The notes under the pieces were generated by a model. The model worked only from the letters and a program-made list of their open reading frames with translations, did not search any database and was not told the DNA's origin. A program made the position numbers and the translations under genes. DNA of 64,000 bases from Larix kaempferi. Taxonomy: Eukaryota; Streptophyta; Pinopsida; Pinales; Pinaceae. Location: positions 434,001 through 498,000 of the forward strand of contig BSBM01001387.1 in the NCBI GenBank assembly GCA_027924585.1, given 5' to 3'. Numbering within the stretch: position 1 is the stretch's first letter; every line of letters begins with the position of its first letter. Positions 21,689 through 31,121 of the stretch are shown in pieces.

Positions 21689-23642
21689 ATTTCAAGAAAC
21701 GGAGAATTGAGAAACCCTAGATAGGGTTACATCACCGAACACATGAAAGCTCAATAACACAGCACAATACTATTATGAGACGGTACGATATTACATTCCG
21801 AGTCCTCGCTTTTATAAAGAGTCTAAGTGACCAAAACCCTAACCCTAACATTCAACTTCAAGTCACTTAAGTGACTTTATTACATGTGTATCCTTATATC
21901 TTAACACCCCCCCAATAAGGCGTACATTGCTAAAAGATAACAAACTAAAATAAAATACATATACTTGAATGAAAACACATAAACTAAGAGTGAAAGCTAA
22001 ACATCAAAAAACATCCGTTGGAAGATTCTTTGAACACAGTTCCTGGACCAAGTTGAGCTCCATCAAGTTGCCTTGTAACCCTCGAAAATGTAGCTCCTGA
22101 GTTGAATTCCTGAGTTCCTGGATACCACTTTCCCAAACTCCCAAATCACGAATCTCCTGAAGTCAATTATTGGGCATCAATCCAAATGCATGTTGCATAA
22201 CCTCACTAGTAGGCTACAATCCACATGCACATCTCAACCAACGAGGGATCTTTCCCTAGATTCACAACTAATGAACTCTCTAGGAAACCATCCATAGTGA
22301 GTTATTATTTGATCCCTTCCTGTCTTCAAAGCACTAGCTTCCTAAAATGCAAGAATCTAGTTTTCTTCAGTAAGGACAACACCGCGGGCAATGTTCGATG
22401 GTTCTTCTTTGATAAACCCAACAGCACGAGCTGTGTGACCCATATTCCATCTCAAATTTCCTTTGCCATTGAAAACTCCAAGATTATAATCTAGCGCATT
22501 GGGAACAGCATTTTCGTAAGATTCCATTATTTTCATGGCTTTAACAAATCTGATCTCTATAAATTTCCACAAGCAAGAGGATCAACTAAACATATATCGT
22601 ATAGGTTTGTACAGATTCGTACAGACTATTAAAAATAATCATTCAGAAAAGAAAAAAAACATATACGGATCTGACTAGCGGCTGATTGAGTATGTTTGTG
22701 CTCCCTCTATTTCAACGATGGTTGTATTATAAATCATGATAGCCATCCTTCTTTAAATCAAGGGTTTTAAAAAAAAATGGCAGTTGAGGCACACTACGAC
22801 TGCTAGGTGACAAAATATTTTGGTAATTGATTAAAAGGACACTGCATGTAATTTCCAGCGTCTCTCTAATTCGATTGCTTGACCCCTCTTTATTCTATTG
22901 ACTGGCTCAACTAATTCAAACTCCACTTCATCCTTGATAGCTTTCTATGGTGGCAAATCGAAATCACAACAATTAAAGACTATGTAGGATTAAACGACGA
23001 TTTCAACAAATTGGTTATAGATCATGATTTTTGTAATAGCGACTTGCTTGATTAAATCGACTAGTGGCGGCTTAGACAATGGCTTAGTATTGGCGGGTAT
23101 TTCTTTTAAATTGGACAAGTATGGCAGCTCGATTCAAGAAGTTCTAGTGAGGCGACTTTTATTAAGAGATGGCAACAATGATCTATTATGTGATGGCAAC
23201 AATGGTTGGCAATACAAGGCACCAAAGTCTCAGTTTCTTGATGTCTTGGACGAATTTCACTGATGGCAACATGAAATCCAGCGACTTCCTTTGATTCACA
23301 CGAAATCTAGTAGATCTTTGAAGCTCTCATAAACTGGACAAAATACACGATAGCTTCAAAACTCCTTTAAAAGGCGACTAGAGTAGGATGTGCACCTGCT
23401 CTTATACCATATTCCAAAAATACGAAGAATGAGAAACCCTAGATAGGGTTACATCACCGAACACATGAGAGCTCAATAACACAATACAATATTATTATGA
23501 GGCAGTACGGTATTACATTGAGAGTCCTCGCCCTTATAAAGAGTCTGAGTGACCAAAACCCTAACCCTAATACATAAACCCTAACATTTAACCTAAAGTC
23601 ACTTAAGTGACATTATTACATGTGTAACCTGATATCATAACA
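21689..23642 (-). mobile_element. Small LTR retrotransposon, minus strand
   Basis: The LTR copies are 21689-21905 (3' LTR on minus) and 23410-23642 (5' LTR on minus). They share most of their length, for example GAGAAACCCTAGATAGGGTT and TTACATCACCGAACACATGA. On the minus strand the 5' LTR is followed by TGGTATAAGAGC (23398-23409), a primer binding site for initiator tRNA-Met, and the 3' LTR is preceded by a G-run (21906-21912). Flanks CTCTC and CTCAC are a 4-of-5 match, and the LINE frame resumes across them. The LTRs begin TGTTA and end ..ATA rather than CA. No gag or pol is seen in the 1.5-kb interior, so it is non-autonomous. Confidence 0.8.
22357..22572 (-). CDS. Unidentified open frame in LTR element
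   Basis: A 71-codon frame on the element's own sense strand reads as ordinary protein (for example NLGVFNGKGNLRWNMGHT and VGFIKEEPSNIARGVV). No retroviral-type domain is recognisable. It could be captured host sequence, decayed gag or chance. No start context or splice sites support a full gene. Confidence 0.25.
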   Translation of the reverse strand: MWKFIEIRFVKAMKIMESYENAVPNALDYNLGVFNGKGNLRWNMGHTARAVGFIKEEPSNIARGVVLTEEN

Positions 23643-23840
23643 CTCACAAAATCCGTGCCTATCCAAACTGATATATCAAGTTTTGACTCTTTGAGTCCAT
23701 AGATTTCTATTTGGTTTTGAGGGCCTTTAATAACTTGGGTGACCTTAAAACAAATGAGGTTGTTGCATTATAAGTTGGAATGTCGAGTATAAATGGGGGG
23801 TTTCCCAACATCTCTTACCTCCCATGAAATTAAAATTCAT
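23643..23840 (+). pseudogene. Decayed LINE, part 3 (RNase H end)
   Basis: After the LTR element the LINE continues with NPCLSKLIYQVLTL and, in another frame, ESIDFYLVLRAFNNLGDLKT and NEVVAL. This is the C-terminal pattern of LINE RNase H (..L.H..R..N..AD..AN.G..L). No clear poly(A) tail is seen. Confidence 0.6.
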
Positions 23841-24380
23841 AAACCATAGATTATCCATGACAATAGAGCTTGTGGACGAGTCGTGCATTAAACTTAAGGT
23901 GATAGGATGGGTAATAAATCCATCTTGAACCTCTATACTTCGTCCTCACTCTAACATGTGCAAAGAGATGTGTAATAAACTCACAAGGATGGATTGGAGT
24001 GACAAAGGTGGGAATTTCTTCTATCTAGATTTTGGTCTCCGCGGGTGCTTTTGGAATGCTGACAAGGTTGGGTACATAGGCTTAATCCTAATCTCTTCGG
24101 TCCAAAGGTCTAGTAGGGCCCCATGGTTTGGCTTTGGCTCAAATCCTCAAGTGAATTTGGTTCCCATTCTTAGATCTCATCCCTGTGATCTAGCCTTATT
24201 TTAGAAGGGTTGGTCATCTTTAGTTTGGACGTTGATAGGATGGCTCTGGGCCCTGGTATTTTTAAAGTGCAAAAGTTGTTTCAACATACAAAATCAAGCT
24301 CAATTGCAAGGTTTGGGTAATAATGGAGGGCGATGAGCACTTCAGTCATTGTGTCCTCTACGATATTTCAAACCTTTGTA
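23841..24380. other. Unassigned, possibly intron
   Basis: No domain is recognised. The segment ends in CAAACCTTTGTAG, a plausible splice acceptor for the exon that follows. Confidence 0.35.
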
Positions 24381-24402
24381 GAGCTCAACAGAGGAGGGCA
24401 CG

Positions 24403-25143
24403 TGTTGATGATTATAGCTCAAATAGGTACTTCTGCATAGGCTAGGTGTCAGGCATGCAAGAGTTGTCCATTACTTCTCTAGGTACTTGCTCAATTTATT
24501 AAGTGACTTGTATATCTCTTTCTTAAGTCTAACTTAGGAAAAGCACATTAATTAACTTAATGTTGCCTTATGACTAAAAGTGAACTTCAAATTAAGTCAC
24601 AGTCGTTGATCTTAAGTGAGACTCAAGATCTAATCTTAGCCATCCATCACTTTGAAGATTGACGGTTAGAGTTTTGGTCATTGAGATGTTATAAAAGAAA
24701 TCCTAAGGAAAGGAGGAGACACATAAGGCACACAGTGTGAGATAGTGAGATCTCATTGTATTGGGTGGAGGACTTTAATTCAAGTGTGCAGGGGCAAGGT
24801 CCGAGGAAAGGATAAAGGGGCAGCAAAGTAGTAGCAACCAAGTGTGATAGCCTAGGCTATTTTGTTGTATTGTATTATTCCTCAGTTGGGCCATTATCCC
24901 AGGACGAGAGCCTAGATTTTATCTTAATAAAATCATCTCAGTGCTAGTTTTCCCTTAGGGATTTTTCTAGGGGTATTTACCCAAAAATTACATGTGCAAA
25001 TGTGTTATGGTTTCCTTGTTATGCTTCTGTTTATTTATTAATTCAGATCATTAAAACTCAGTCGTGCTTTTATTCAGTTAAATTTGTGTAATAAGATTTG
25101 CTAGGAAATAATTTGTTGCATGCTAGGTAGAGAAAAATTAACA
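24403..25143 (+). repeat. Copia 5' LTR
   Basis: It starts TGTTGATGATTATAGCTC and ends ..AATTAACA immediately before the primer binding site. It is highly similar over its whole length to 27701-28447. ATAAAAG and AATAAAATC words could serve as TATA and polyadenylation signals. Confidence 0.9.
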
Positions 25144-26013
25144 TGGTATCATAGGTGAGACTCTAAAAAGAAAGCGAGAAATTTGTTTTATTTTTCTCAA
25201 ATCTGCAAGTAAATAATCAATCAAAAAAAAAAGGAAAAGGAGAATCGGATGGTCGTCGTACAGCGTACGACCGCACGAACTGCAAATCCGAATTGATAAA
25301 AGGTGGACGGCAATGGGAGGACGTGTTGTTGGTTAGGGCCAACGTAGGAGCTGAAGCAAAATGATCGGGCAAGCAAAAGCAGTTTGTCTACAACAAAGGA
25401 GCCGCCAGTAGAGGACGGTGGTGGCTCGGCCTGTGTGGGTCGTCGGAGAGGTAGACAGGACTAGCAACTACAAGTTGCAACAGAGGAGGCAGTCGCGTGG
25501 AGAGAGTCGTCACGTGCACAAGAAGCTGGGTCTGCGCATGGAGCTGAGTGCAACAGGAAAAGCAGCCGCCACTGCCAAGGAAGGCAAAGCCGCAAGCTAG
25601 AGTTGGGTCGGGGAGCAGCTCAGGCTGTAGACGAATCAACAGGAAAGGAGCTAGGACGTGAAGTCGAGCTACAACAAAGGAGTCAACTAGAGGACGGGGG
25701 CTACAACAACTGCCAAGTGAGAAAGCAACCAACCACCAATAAAGTCGCTGAGTAGCCGTGAACAAACCCAACAGACCATCGAGCAGTTGCAAAGAGCACA
25801 GGCAGGCCCAAAAAAACTTGGGCAGCCCAAAGACATAGTCAGGCAGCGAGCAGAAGCACTCAGGCACCCCCAAATAGACCCCGAGAAACAATAGAAGGTT
25901 GCATGAAGCTTCAAGAAGAGATCCAAGCAATGTGCAATAGATCCGAGCAGCGGGCAGCAAAGTCTGGGCACAATTTTTTCAGCAGTTTGTAAATTTCCAG
26001 TTAAATTTTTTAT
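25144..26013 (+). other. Copia leader with hairpin
   Basis: This is the segment between the primer binding site and gag. A perfect hairpin, GTCGTAC-AGC-GTACGAC, lies at 25255-25271. Long minus-strand frames across 25388-25971 have no domain and are taken as chance. Confidence 0.6.
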
Positions 26014-26790
26014 TTGGAGATGGTCGTAGCTAGTTTGAGGTTTGAGGACCGGTTGGAGGGTGCATCCAACTACAATCCCTGGAAAGAGAGGATAGCATTA
26101 GTACTAATGGAGAATGGTATTTGGGAATATATAGATCAAAAACTCACCCCTCCTACTAATGCTACACAACTGACCGCCCATAACAAAAAGGACATGAAAG
26201 CCATAAGGATAATTCTGGATGCAATGAAGGATCATGTGATCCGTCATCTGTCCAAAAAGAAGATAGCCTAGGAAATGAGGGAGACTTTGACGAAGTTATA
26301 TCAGAATGACAACCACAACAAGAAGATGGTGGCGAGGGAGGAACTCAGGAGCACCAAATGTCTAGATCAGATACAGTAGCTTCTTATCTTACCAAGATCA
26401 CATAGGTTTGTGATAAGTTAGCAGCAATCAGGGAGACAATGGCAAATACAGAGTTGGTGAGGATAGCTCTGAATGGTTTCACCAAGCCATGGGTGCCCTT
26501 TGTTAAAGAGATTGTTGCACGAGAGAATGTTCCTAACTTGGAGAGGTTGTGGGATGACTTCATCCAAGAGGAGACTCGAGAGGAATCTCTATATGGAGGC
26601 CAACGAAAGGATGAGGAGGAGGAGAACGTTGCTCTTGCTACTCAAGCAAAAAAGAGCAAGAAAAATACAGGCGGAGTCAAATTCACAAGCGGAGAAGAAG
26701 AAGGATCTGAGCAAAGTGAAAGGCTTTGTGTGCCACAAGAATGGCTACTATGCTTCACAATGTCGAGAACAAAAGAAATGGAAGAGTAAG
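26014..26790 (+). pseudogene. Copia gag
   Basis: The N-terminal part contains LRFEDRLEGASNYNPWKERI and WEYIDQKLTPPT, typical of the plant Copia gag (UBN2-type) domain. A TAG stop lies at 26269. A further section has LVRIALNGFTKPWVPFVKEI, followed by a Lys/Glu-rich linker. The zinc knuckle reads FVCHKNGYYASQCREQK: relative to C-x2-C-x4-H-x4-C, the first Cys and the His (to Tyr) are changed, so RNA binding is probably lost. At least one stop and one frame change are present. Confidence 0.85.
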
Positions 26791-26907
26791 TCTCAATAGG
26801 TAGCAACATCTGCAGAAGCTCAAGTCAAGGAGTTTACTGAGAAGTTCGAGAAGGAGTTCTCGTTAGTCTCTTATCTTTCTGGCACAGTTTCCGGTAGTGC
26901 CTAGTTC

Positions 26908-27264
26908 ATGGATAGTGGGGCTTCTCGCCACATGACGAGGACACATGAGTTGTTCACTAGTTTTTCAGAGGCAAACTCAAATCTGCATGTGGAGCTTGGC
27001 ACCCATGCCAAGTGTGGTGTAAAGGGAGCTGGGATAGTCAGGCTCCAGCTAGAGTCGGGAGGATCTCTACAAATGGCAGATGTGTTGTATGTTTCAGAGC
27101 TTAAAATGAATTTGCTCTCAATTTCAACAATGGAGGACAGTGGATACACCATCTCTTTCGAGGATGGTCGAGTTTTTATTCGGCTGAAAGGATCTGACAT
27201 AGACTCAGCACGAGTTCTTGGTATCGGAGAGGCAAGGTATACAAGTTATAGGGAAAGCCTGTAG
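26908..27264 (+). pseudogene. Copia protease fragment
   Basis: FMDSGASRHMT contains the aspartic-protease DSGA active-site motif, followed by VKGAGIVRLQL and LYVSELKMNLLSI, the usual Copia protease to pre-integrase pattern. Instead of integrase, the sequence passes into the linker at about 27420. The frame itself is open for 118 codons. Confidence 0.85.
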
Positions 27265-27700
27265 GTAGATCCAAGGGGATCTTGGATCATGGAACGATGT
27301 CAATAGCATAGGACAAGGAGTAGAAAGCTCCAAAGGGTGAGCAGGGTTCACAAAATTCCAGTGAGGGGAGTCAAGCTTCAAATGGGAAGAGGGAGTTAGC
27401 CCCTTCCAGTTCTGTCAAGAGACCTAGTTGGTACGAGATGACATTGATGGATGCTCAGGAGCAGGAAAAGGCTCCTTGGAGCACATTGAGAAAAAGCAGG
27501 CCTTTGACGAAGTTTCCAAACTTCATGGCACTGGCATGTAGCATCATCGATTACGTGACTTCCAGTGATCAAGGAGCAGCTGACCAACAGGGTTGGAGGG
27601 ATGCCAGTGTGCAAGATGATGTGTGCGACATTATGCCAGGGTCGAAGGGAGAACCAGTTCCAAGTGGCTCTTCGAGAAGTACCTTCCTCGCTAAAAGGGA

Positions 27701-28447
27701 GTGTTGATGATTATAGCTCGGACAGGTACTTCTGCATAGGCTAGGTGTTAGGCATGCACGAGTTGTCCATTACTTCTCTAGGTACTTGCTCAATTTATTG
27801 AGTAAGTGACTTTTATATCTCTTTCCTAAGTCTAATTTGGGAAAAGCACAATAATTAACTTAATGTTGGCTAATGACTAAAAGTGAACTTCAGATTAAGT
27901 CACAGCCATTGATCTTAAGTGAGGCTTGAGATCTAATCTCAGCCATCCATCACTTTGGACATTGAGGGTTAGGGTTTTGGTCATTGAGATGTTGTAAAAG
28001 AAAGCCTAAGGAGAGGAGGAGACACATAAGACACACAGTGTGAGATAGTGAGATATCATTGTATTGGGTGGAGGACTTTCATTCAAGTGTGCAGGAGCAA
28101 GGTCCGAGGAAAGGAGAAAGGGGCAGAAAAGGAGTAGCAGCCAGGTGTGATAGGCTAGGCTATTTTGTTGTATTGTATTAATCCTCAGTTGGGCCATTAT
28201 CCCAGGACGGGAGCCCAGATTTTATCTTAATAAAATCATCTCAGTACTGGTTTTCCCTTAGGGGCTTTTCCAGGGGTATTTACCCAGAAATTACATGTGC
28301 AAATGTGTTATGGTTTCCTTGTTATGCTTCCACTGATTTATTGATTCAGATCGTTAAAAACTCAACCGTGCTTTTATTCAGTTAAATCTGCATAAAAGAT
28401 TTGCTAGTAAATGATTTGCCGGGTGCTGGGTTAGAGAAAAATTATCA
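27701..28447 (+). repeat. Copia 3' LTR
   Basis: It starts TGTTGATGATTATAGCTC after the purine tract and ends ..AATTATCA. It differs from the 5' LTR by many scattered substitutions and small indels, so the insertion is not recent. Confidence 0.9.
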
Positions 28448-28733
28448 ACGCAACAGATTGAGGATTTATAGGTGGCCTTTTCCCACTGCAACAGCAGAAT
28501 GACAAGTCAAATTGAATCTCAGAGAAGCAGGAATGCAGAGTTATCGGAAGTTGTGGCCTGTCAAAGCAGGCAAAAAGCAAAATTGCTTTATGAATTAGTC
28601 CTAGGTCTAGCTAGAAGTTTGGATTCTCTAGTCTCTGATCTCCCTTTCAAATATTTCTATCGGTTCTGTTCGAGCAGCAGTCCAAGATGAAGAAACAGTT
28701 CAGCAAGCACAAGGAGACATAGCAAATGAAAAT

Positions 28734-28973
28734 GCAGACCTCGAGTACAACCTTCAGGCAGATATCAAACAGGAGCCCTTAGGGAGCATGTCTTCTTCTA
28801 AGTCCAGGTTAAATGCTTTGTAAGGTAGTTTTGTAACTAGCTCAGTTTATCAGGCAGACCTGGAGTACAACCTTCAAGCGGACATCAAACAGGATCCCTT
28901 AGGGGGCATATCTTCTTCTAAGTCCAGGTTTTTAAATGCTTTGTAATATAGTTTTGTAACTAGCTCAGTTTAT
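28734..28973. repeat. 120-bp tandem duplication at gene end
   Basis: GCAGACCTCGAGTACAACCT (28734) and GCAGACCTGGAGTACAACCT (28854) begin two adjacent copies. They cover the last codons (ADIKQEPLGS), the stop and part of the 3' region. The second copy has small differences. Confidence 0.9.
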
Positions 28974-29051
28974 CAGGCTTTACACTAGCCAGCTCTATAG
29001 AGTTTTGTAACTAGCTCAGTTTTTCAGGCTTTACACTAGTCAGCTCTATAG
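28950..29051. repeat. 51-bp tandem duplication
   Basis: AGTTTTGTAACTAGCTCAGT begins adjacent units at 28950 and 29001. Both end CAGCTCTATAG. It partly overlaps the end of the 120-bp duplication. Confidence 0.9.
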
Positions 29052-29134
29052 TTATACTGCTAGAAATCTAAGAACGGATTCAGATAGTAGGTGTTAGTTT
29101 ATGTAACTCAGTAGGTCCTTCACCATTTTGGTAG

Positions 29135-30123
29135 TGTCCGGTGGGGACACATTTTTGTACTTGTTTTTCCTAAGTCAACTTTATTTTATAAAAAGTGACT
29201 TTATATTATAAAATGAAAGTGACTTTATTAATTTAAGTGAAATGTAATAAATGTCATTAAATGAGCTAAAAGGACATTTAATGAGTATTTAATAATGACC
29301 CTTAGATCTAATCTAATCTTGACCGTTCAAAAGTGAGTTAGGGTTAGGGTTTTGTTAGTTAGGGTTTCAAAGTGAAGTTTCACTTATTTAATAAAGCTTT
29401 GGGAAAAGGAGCAGCACATTGAATCTAGAGAAGGACATCTAGAGGAGAGTGAGAGATTTTCAGTCTCGTGGGAGAGAGAGCAGAGATAGAGAGAGATCAG
29501 ATTTGAAGGGGCGCAGAAATCGAGGCAGAAGTAATAGCACAGAAATCGAGGAGAAGAAGTACAGCAGCAGGGCCGTACAGTGAAGGTACAGCAGGCCGTA
29601 CACTGTCTTTATTGCAGCAGGCCGTACAGCAGCACAGAAATCGATGCATTTAATCTTTGACTGAGTTTGAATGCACAGTAATCGAGGCAGCTGTTCTTGG
29701 CACGTTTTCCAAAGTATTTGCTGAAGTAAAGAGGCCGTACAGCAGGCCTTACAGCTGGTACAAATCTCTGTTATTTGCTATTCAGTTTCTCAAGTGATTT
29801 TTCTCAGTTTTGTCCAGCAAAATATCTCTCTGTAAATTATGCTTTCTCTCTCTATAAAAATCTCTCCGGGTTTTACCTCACAGAGGTGAGGGTTTTGCCC
29901 TGGGCATTGGCCCTAAAATTTCTGTGTTCTTATGGGTACCTGTGTCTTCAGCTAGATTCTATCAGTAGCATGAATGTGTATTTGTGTTCCAGTTTTCAGT
30001 ATTTTTGCTTTCAGTAGCTTAGCAAAACAAAAACTCAGTTGAGCATTAAATCAAGTTTTCATGCTAAGTGTTTGACGAAATATCACTAACAGAAAATGAT
30101 GTTTTAGTCCTGTAATTTCAACA
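29135..30123 (+). mobile_element. Probable solo LTR (989 bp)
   Basis: It starts TGTCCGGTGGGGACACA and ends TTTCAACA, with GTAG directly before (29131-29134) and after (30124-30127). A TATA-like CTATAAAAA lies at about 29852. Inside are short recurrent words: GGCCGTACA about four times with one GGCCTTACAG variant (29570-29755), and ACAGAAATCGA/ACAGTAATCGAGG. An alternative right end at 30091 (..CACTAACA) cannot be excluded. No second copy is in the window. Confidence 0.5.
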
Positions 30124-30514
30124 GTAGGCAATCATTTTGAAATTTTGGGTCATTCTGAAACCCTGATCTCAGACATTTTCATTTTGCTTTGTATTAACTT
30201 GATGTATGGTGCGGCTGCAGCCATCTTTTAATACAAAATACAAATGATAACCATTTCAGTTCAAAAAAGAATAGAGTCTTATTCATGGGAAATGTCACTT
30301 TGTGGGAAATGTGATTCTAGAGGAACAGGATTATTACAGCTACACATAGATTATAAACAGTGCATGTTCTTACACCACTTCCTTGTATTTGAGAATCAAT
30401 ATTGTTAAAGATTTTGTGACTTTTAGATCTTCCACCTTGAGAAAAATCAATTTCATTTCTAGTTTATTCCATTTGCACAAGAGAACATTGGAAAAATATG
30501 TCCAATAAGCTTAC
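30124..30514. other. Non-coding, intergenic or intron
   Basis: No exon is recognised. On the minus strand it directly follows the LAZ1-like exon 2 donor, so it would be the start of intron 2. On + it could be 3' UTR of the Copia-broken gene. Confidence 0.4.
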
Positions 30515-31121
30515 CGATTCAACTGCATAACAAGGGACCATTAAGACAACTCCAATCAGAAATTTTTGTTCCTGCCAACATTAAACCAGAATCCTGGTCA
30601 AATTAGGAAAACTAGTCAAAAGGACAAAATAATATAAGAAGCAAAACGTGATATACCATCAACATCCAACTATAAAGTAGATATCATCAGTATCACATCC
30701 ATGATCCTGAAAGGTGCTCTCAATCACAGGGTTCAAATACTGATTATGCAGATAAGCATATAACATGCTCTGCACAAGTGAAAAATAAAAGATAACAGAA
30801 AATAGCACCAGCGGGAAATCAATGGAAGGGCTTGTGAGACAAACCTCAGGATTTTTGTAAGCTGACAGATGCTCAAAGATAAGAAACATTGAAAGAGAAA
30901 GCGCAATAAGTACAAAAGTGCCAGCAACAATGATTAGCCATGTGCGAAAAGTATTTCCTTCTCCACTGAAAAAAAAGTATCCAACAGTCCTCAACGAATT
31001 TGTATATTCTGCAATACTTCCATTGATTCCAAAAAATTGCCATTCCCCCCTCCCTACCATTGAATCAACCATTCACAAGTCCTCTCCAATGCCGAATGAG
31101 TACTAACTCTCAAATCTTACT
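30515..31121 (-). CDS. LAZ1/TMEM184-like gene, exons 1-2 (partial)
   Basis: Exon 1 (coding from an ATG at 31072 to 30845) encodes TWLIIVAGTFVLIALSLSMF and LIFEHLSAYKNPE, the first membrane segment and conserved loop of plant LAZ1 homologs (TMEM184/DUF300 multispanning proteins, linked in Arabidopsis to vacuole and brassinosteroid signalling). It ends at a GT donor right after Glu. Exon 2 (30571-30515) encodes EQKFLIGVVLMVPCYAVES between a CAG acceptor and a GTAAGC donor. The two exons join in frame into the family signature. A good acceptor (TTTTCTTAACAG) lies just upstream of exon 1 (31122), suggesting a 5' UTR intron. Later exons were not found to the left, so the gene either has a very long intron or is truncated. 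Confidence 0.8.

Larger units (their letters stand above)
24403..28447 (+). mobile_element. Internally deleted Copia retrotransposon
   Basis: Two long LTRs flank a 2.5-kb interior with a primer binding site TGGTATCATAGGTGAG at 25144 and a polypurine tract AAAAGGGAG just before 27701. The interior carries gag (26014-26790) and protease (26908-27264). A piece of the integrase-RT linker follows (SWYEMTLMDAQEQEKAPWST, KFPNFMALA, QQGWRDASVQ), then ALREVPSSLK near the end. The integrase core, RT palm and RNase H are missing, so the element is a deletion derivative that would depend on a full-length relative. The flanks share ACG, but no clean 5-bp duplication is visible. Confidence 0.9.
24381..28833 (+). 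pseudogene. Host-gene 3' exon(s) split by Copia
   Basis: After an acceptor-like TTTGTAG, the frame SSTEEGT (24381-24402) is cut by the Copia insertion. It resumes at 28448 as QQIEDL*VAFSHCNSRM and QIESQRSRNAELSEVV, then QKAKLLYELVLGLARSL. This is a hydrophilic, probably coiled-coil protein end with one in-frame TAG, apparently from CAG. A second frame from about 28640 reads AAVQDEETVQQAQGDIANEN and ADIKQEPLGSMSSSKS, then a stop at 28820. The frame change may be a short intron or a frameshift. IKQEP is a SUMO-type site. I do not recognise the family. Confidence 0.55.

Noticed and set aside
25388-25971. Long minus-strand open frame (about 190 codons)
   Set aside because: It lies antisense in the leader of a defined Copia, is Cys/Leu-rich without a domain, and overlaps another antisense frame. 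Best explained by chance.
30659-30844. Continuation of the LAZ1-like frame past exon 1 into an LYAYLHNQYLNPVIE stretch
   Set aside because: It superficially resembles the family's VYAxESFxSLLNP region, but the true next exon (EQKFLIGVVLMVPCYAVES) is at 30571-30515 with proper splice sites, so the read-through is intron.
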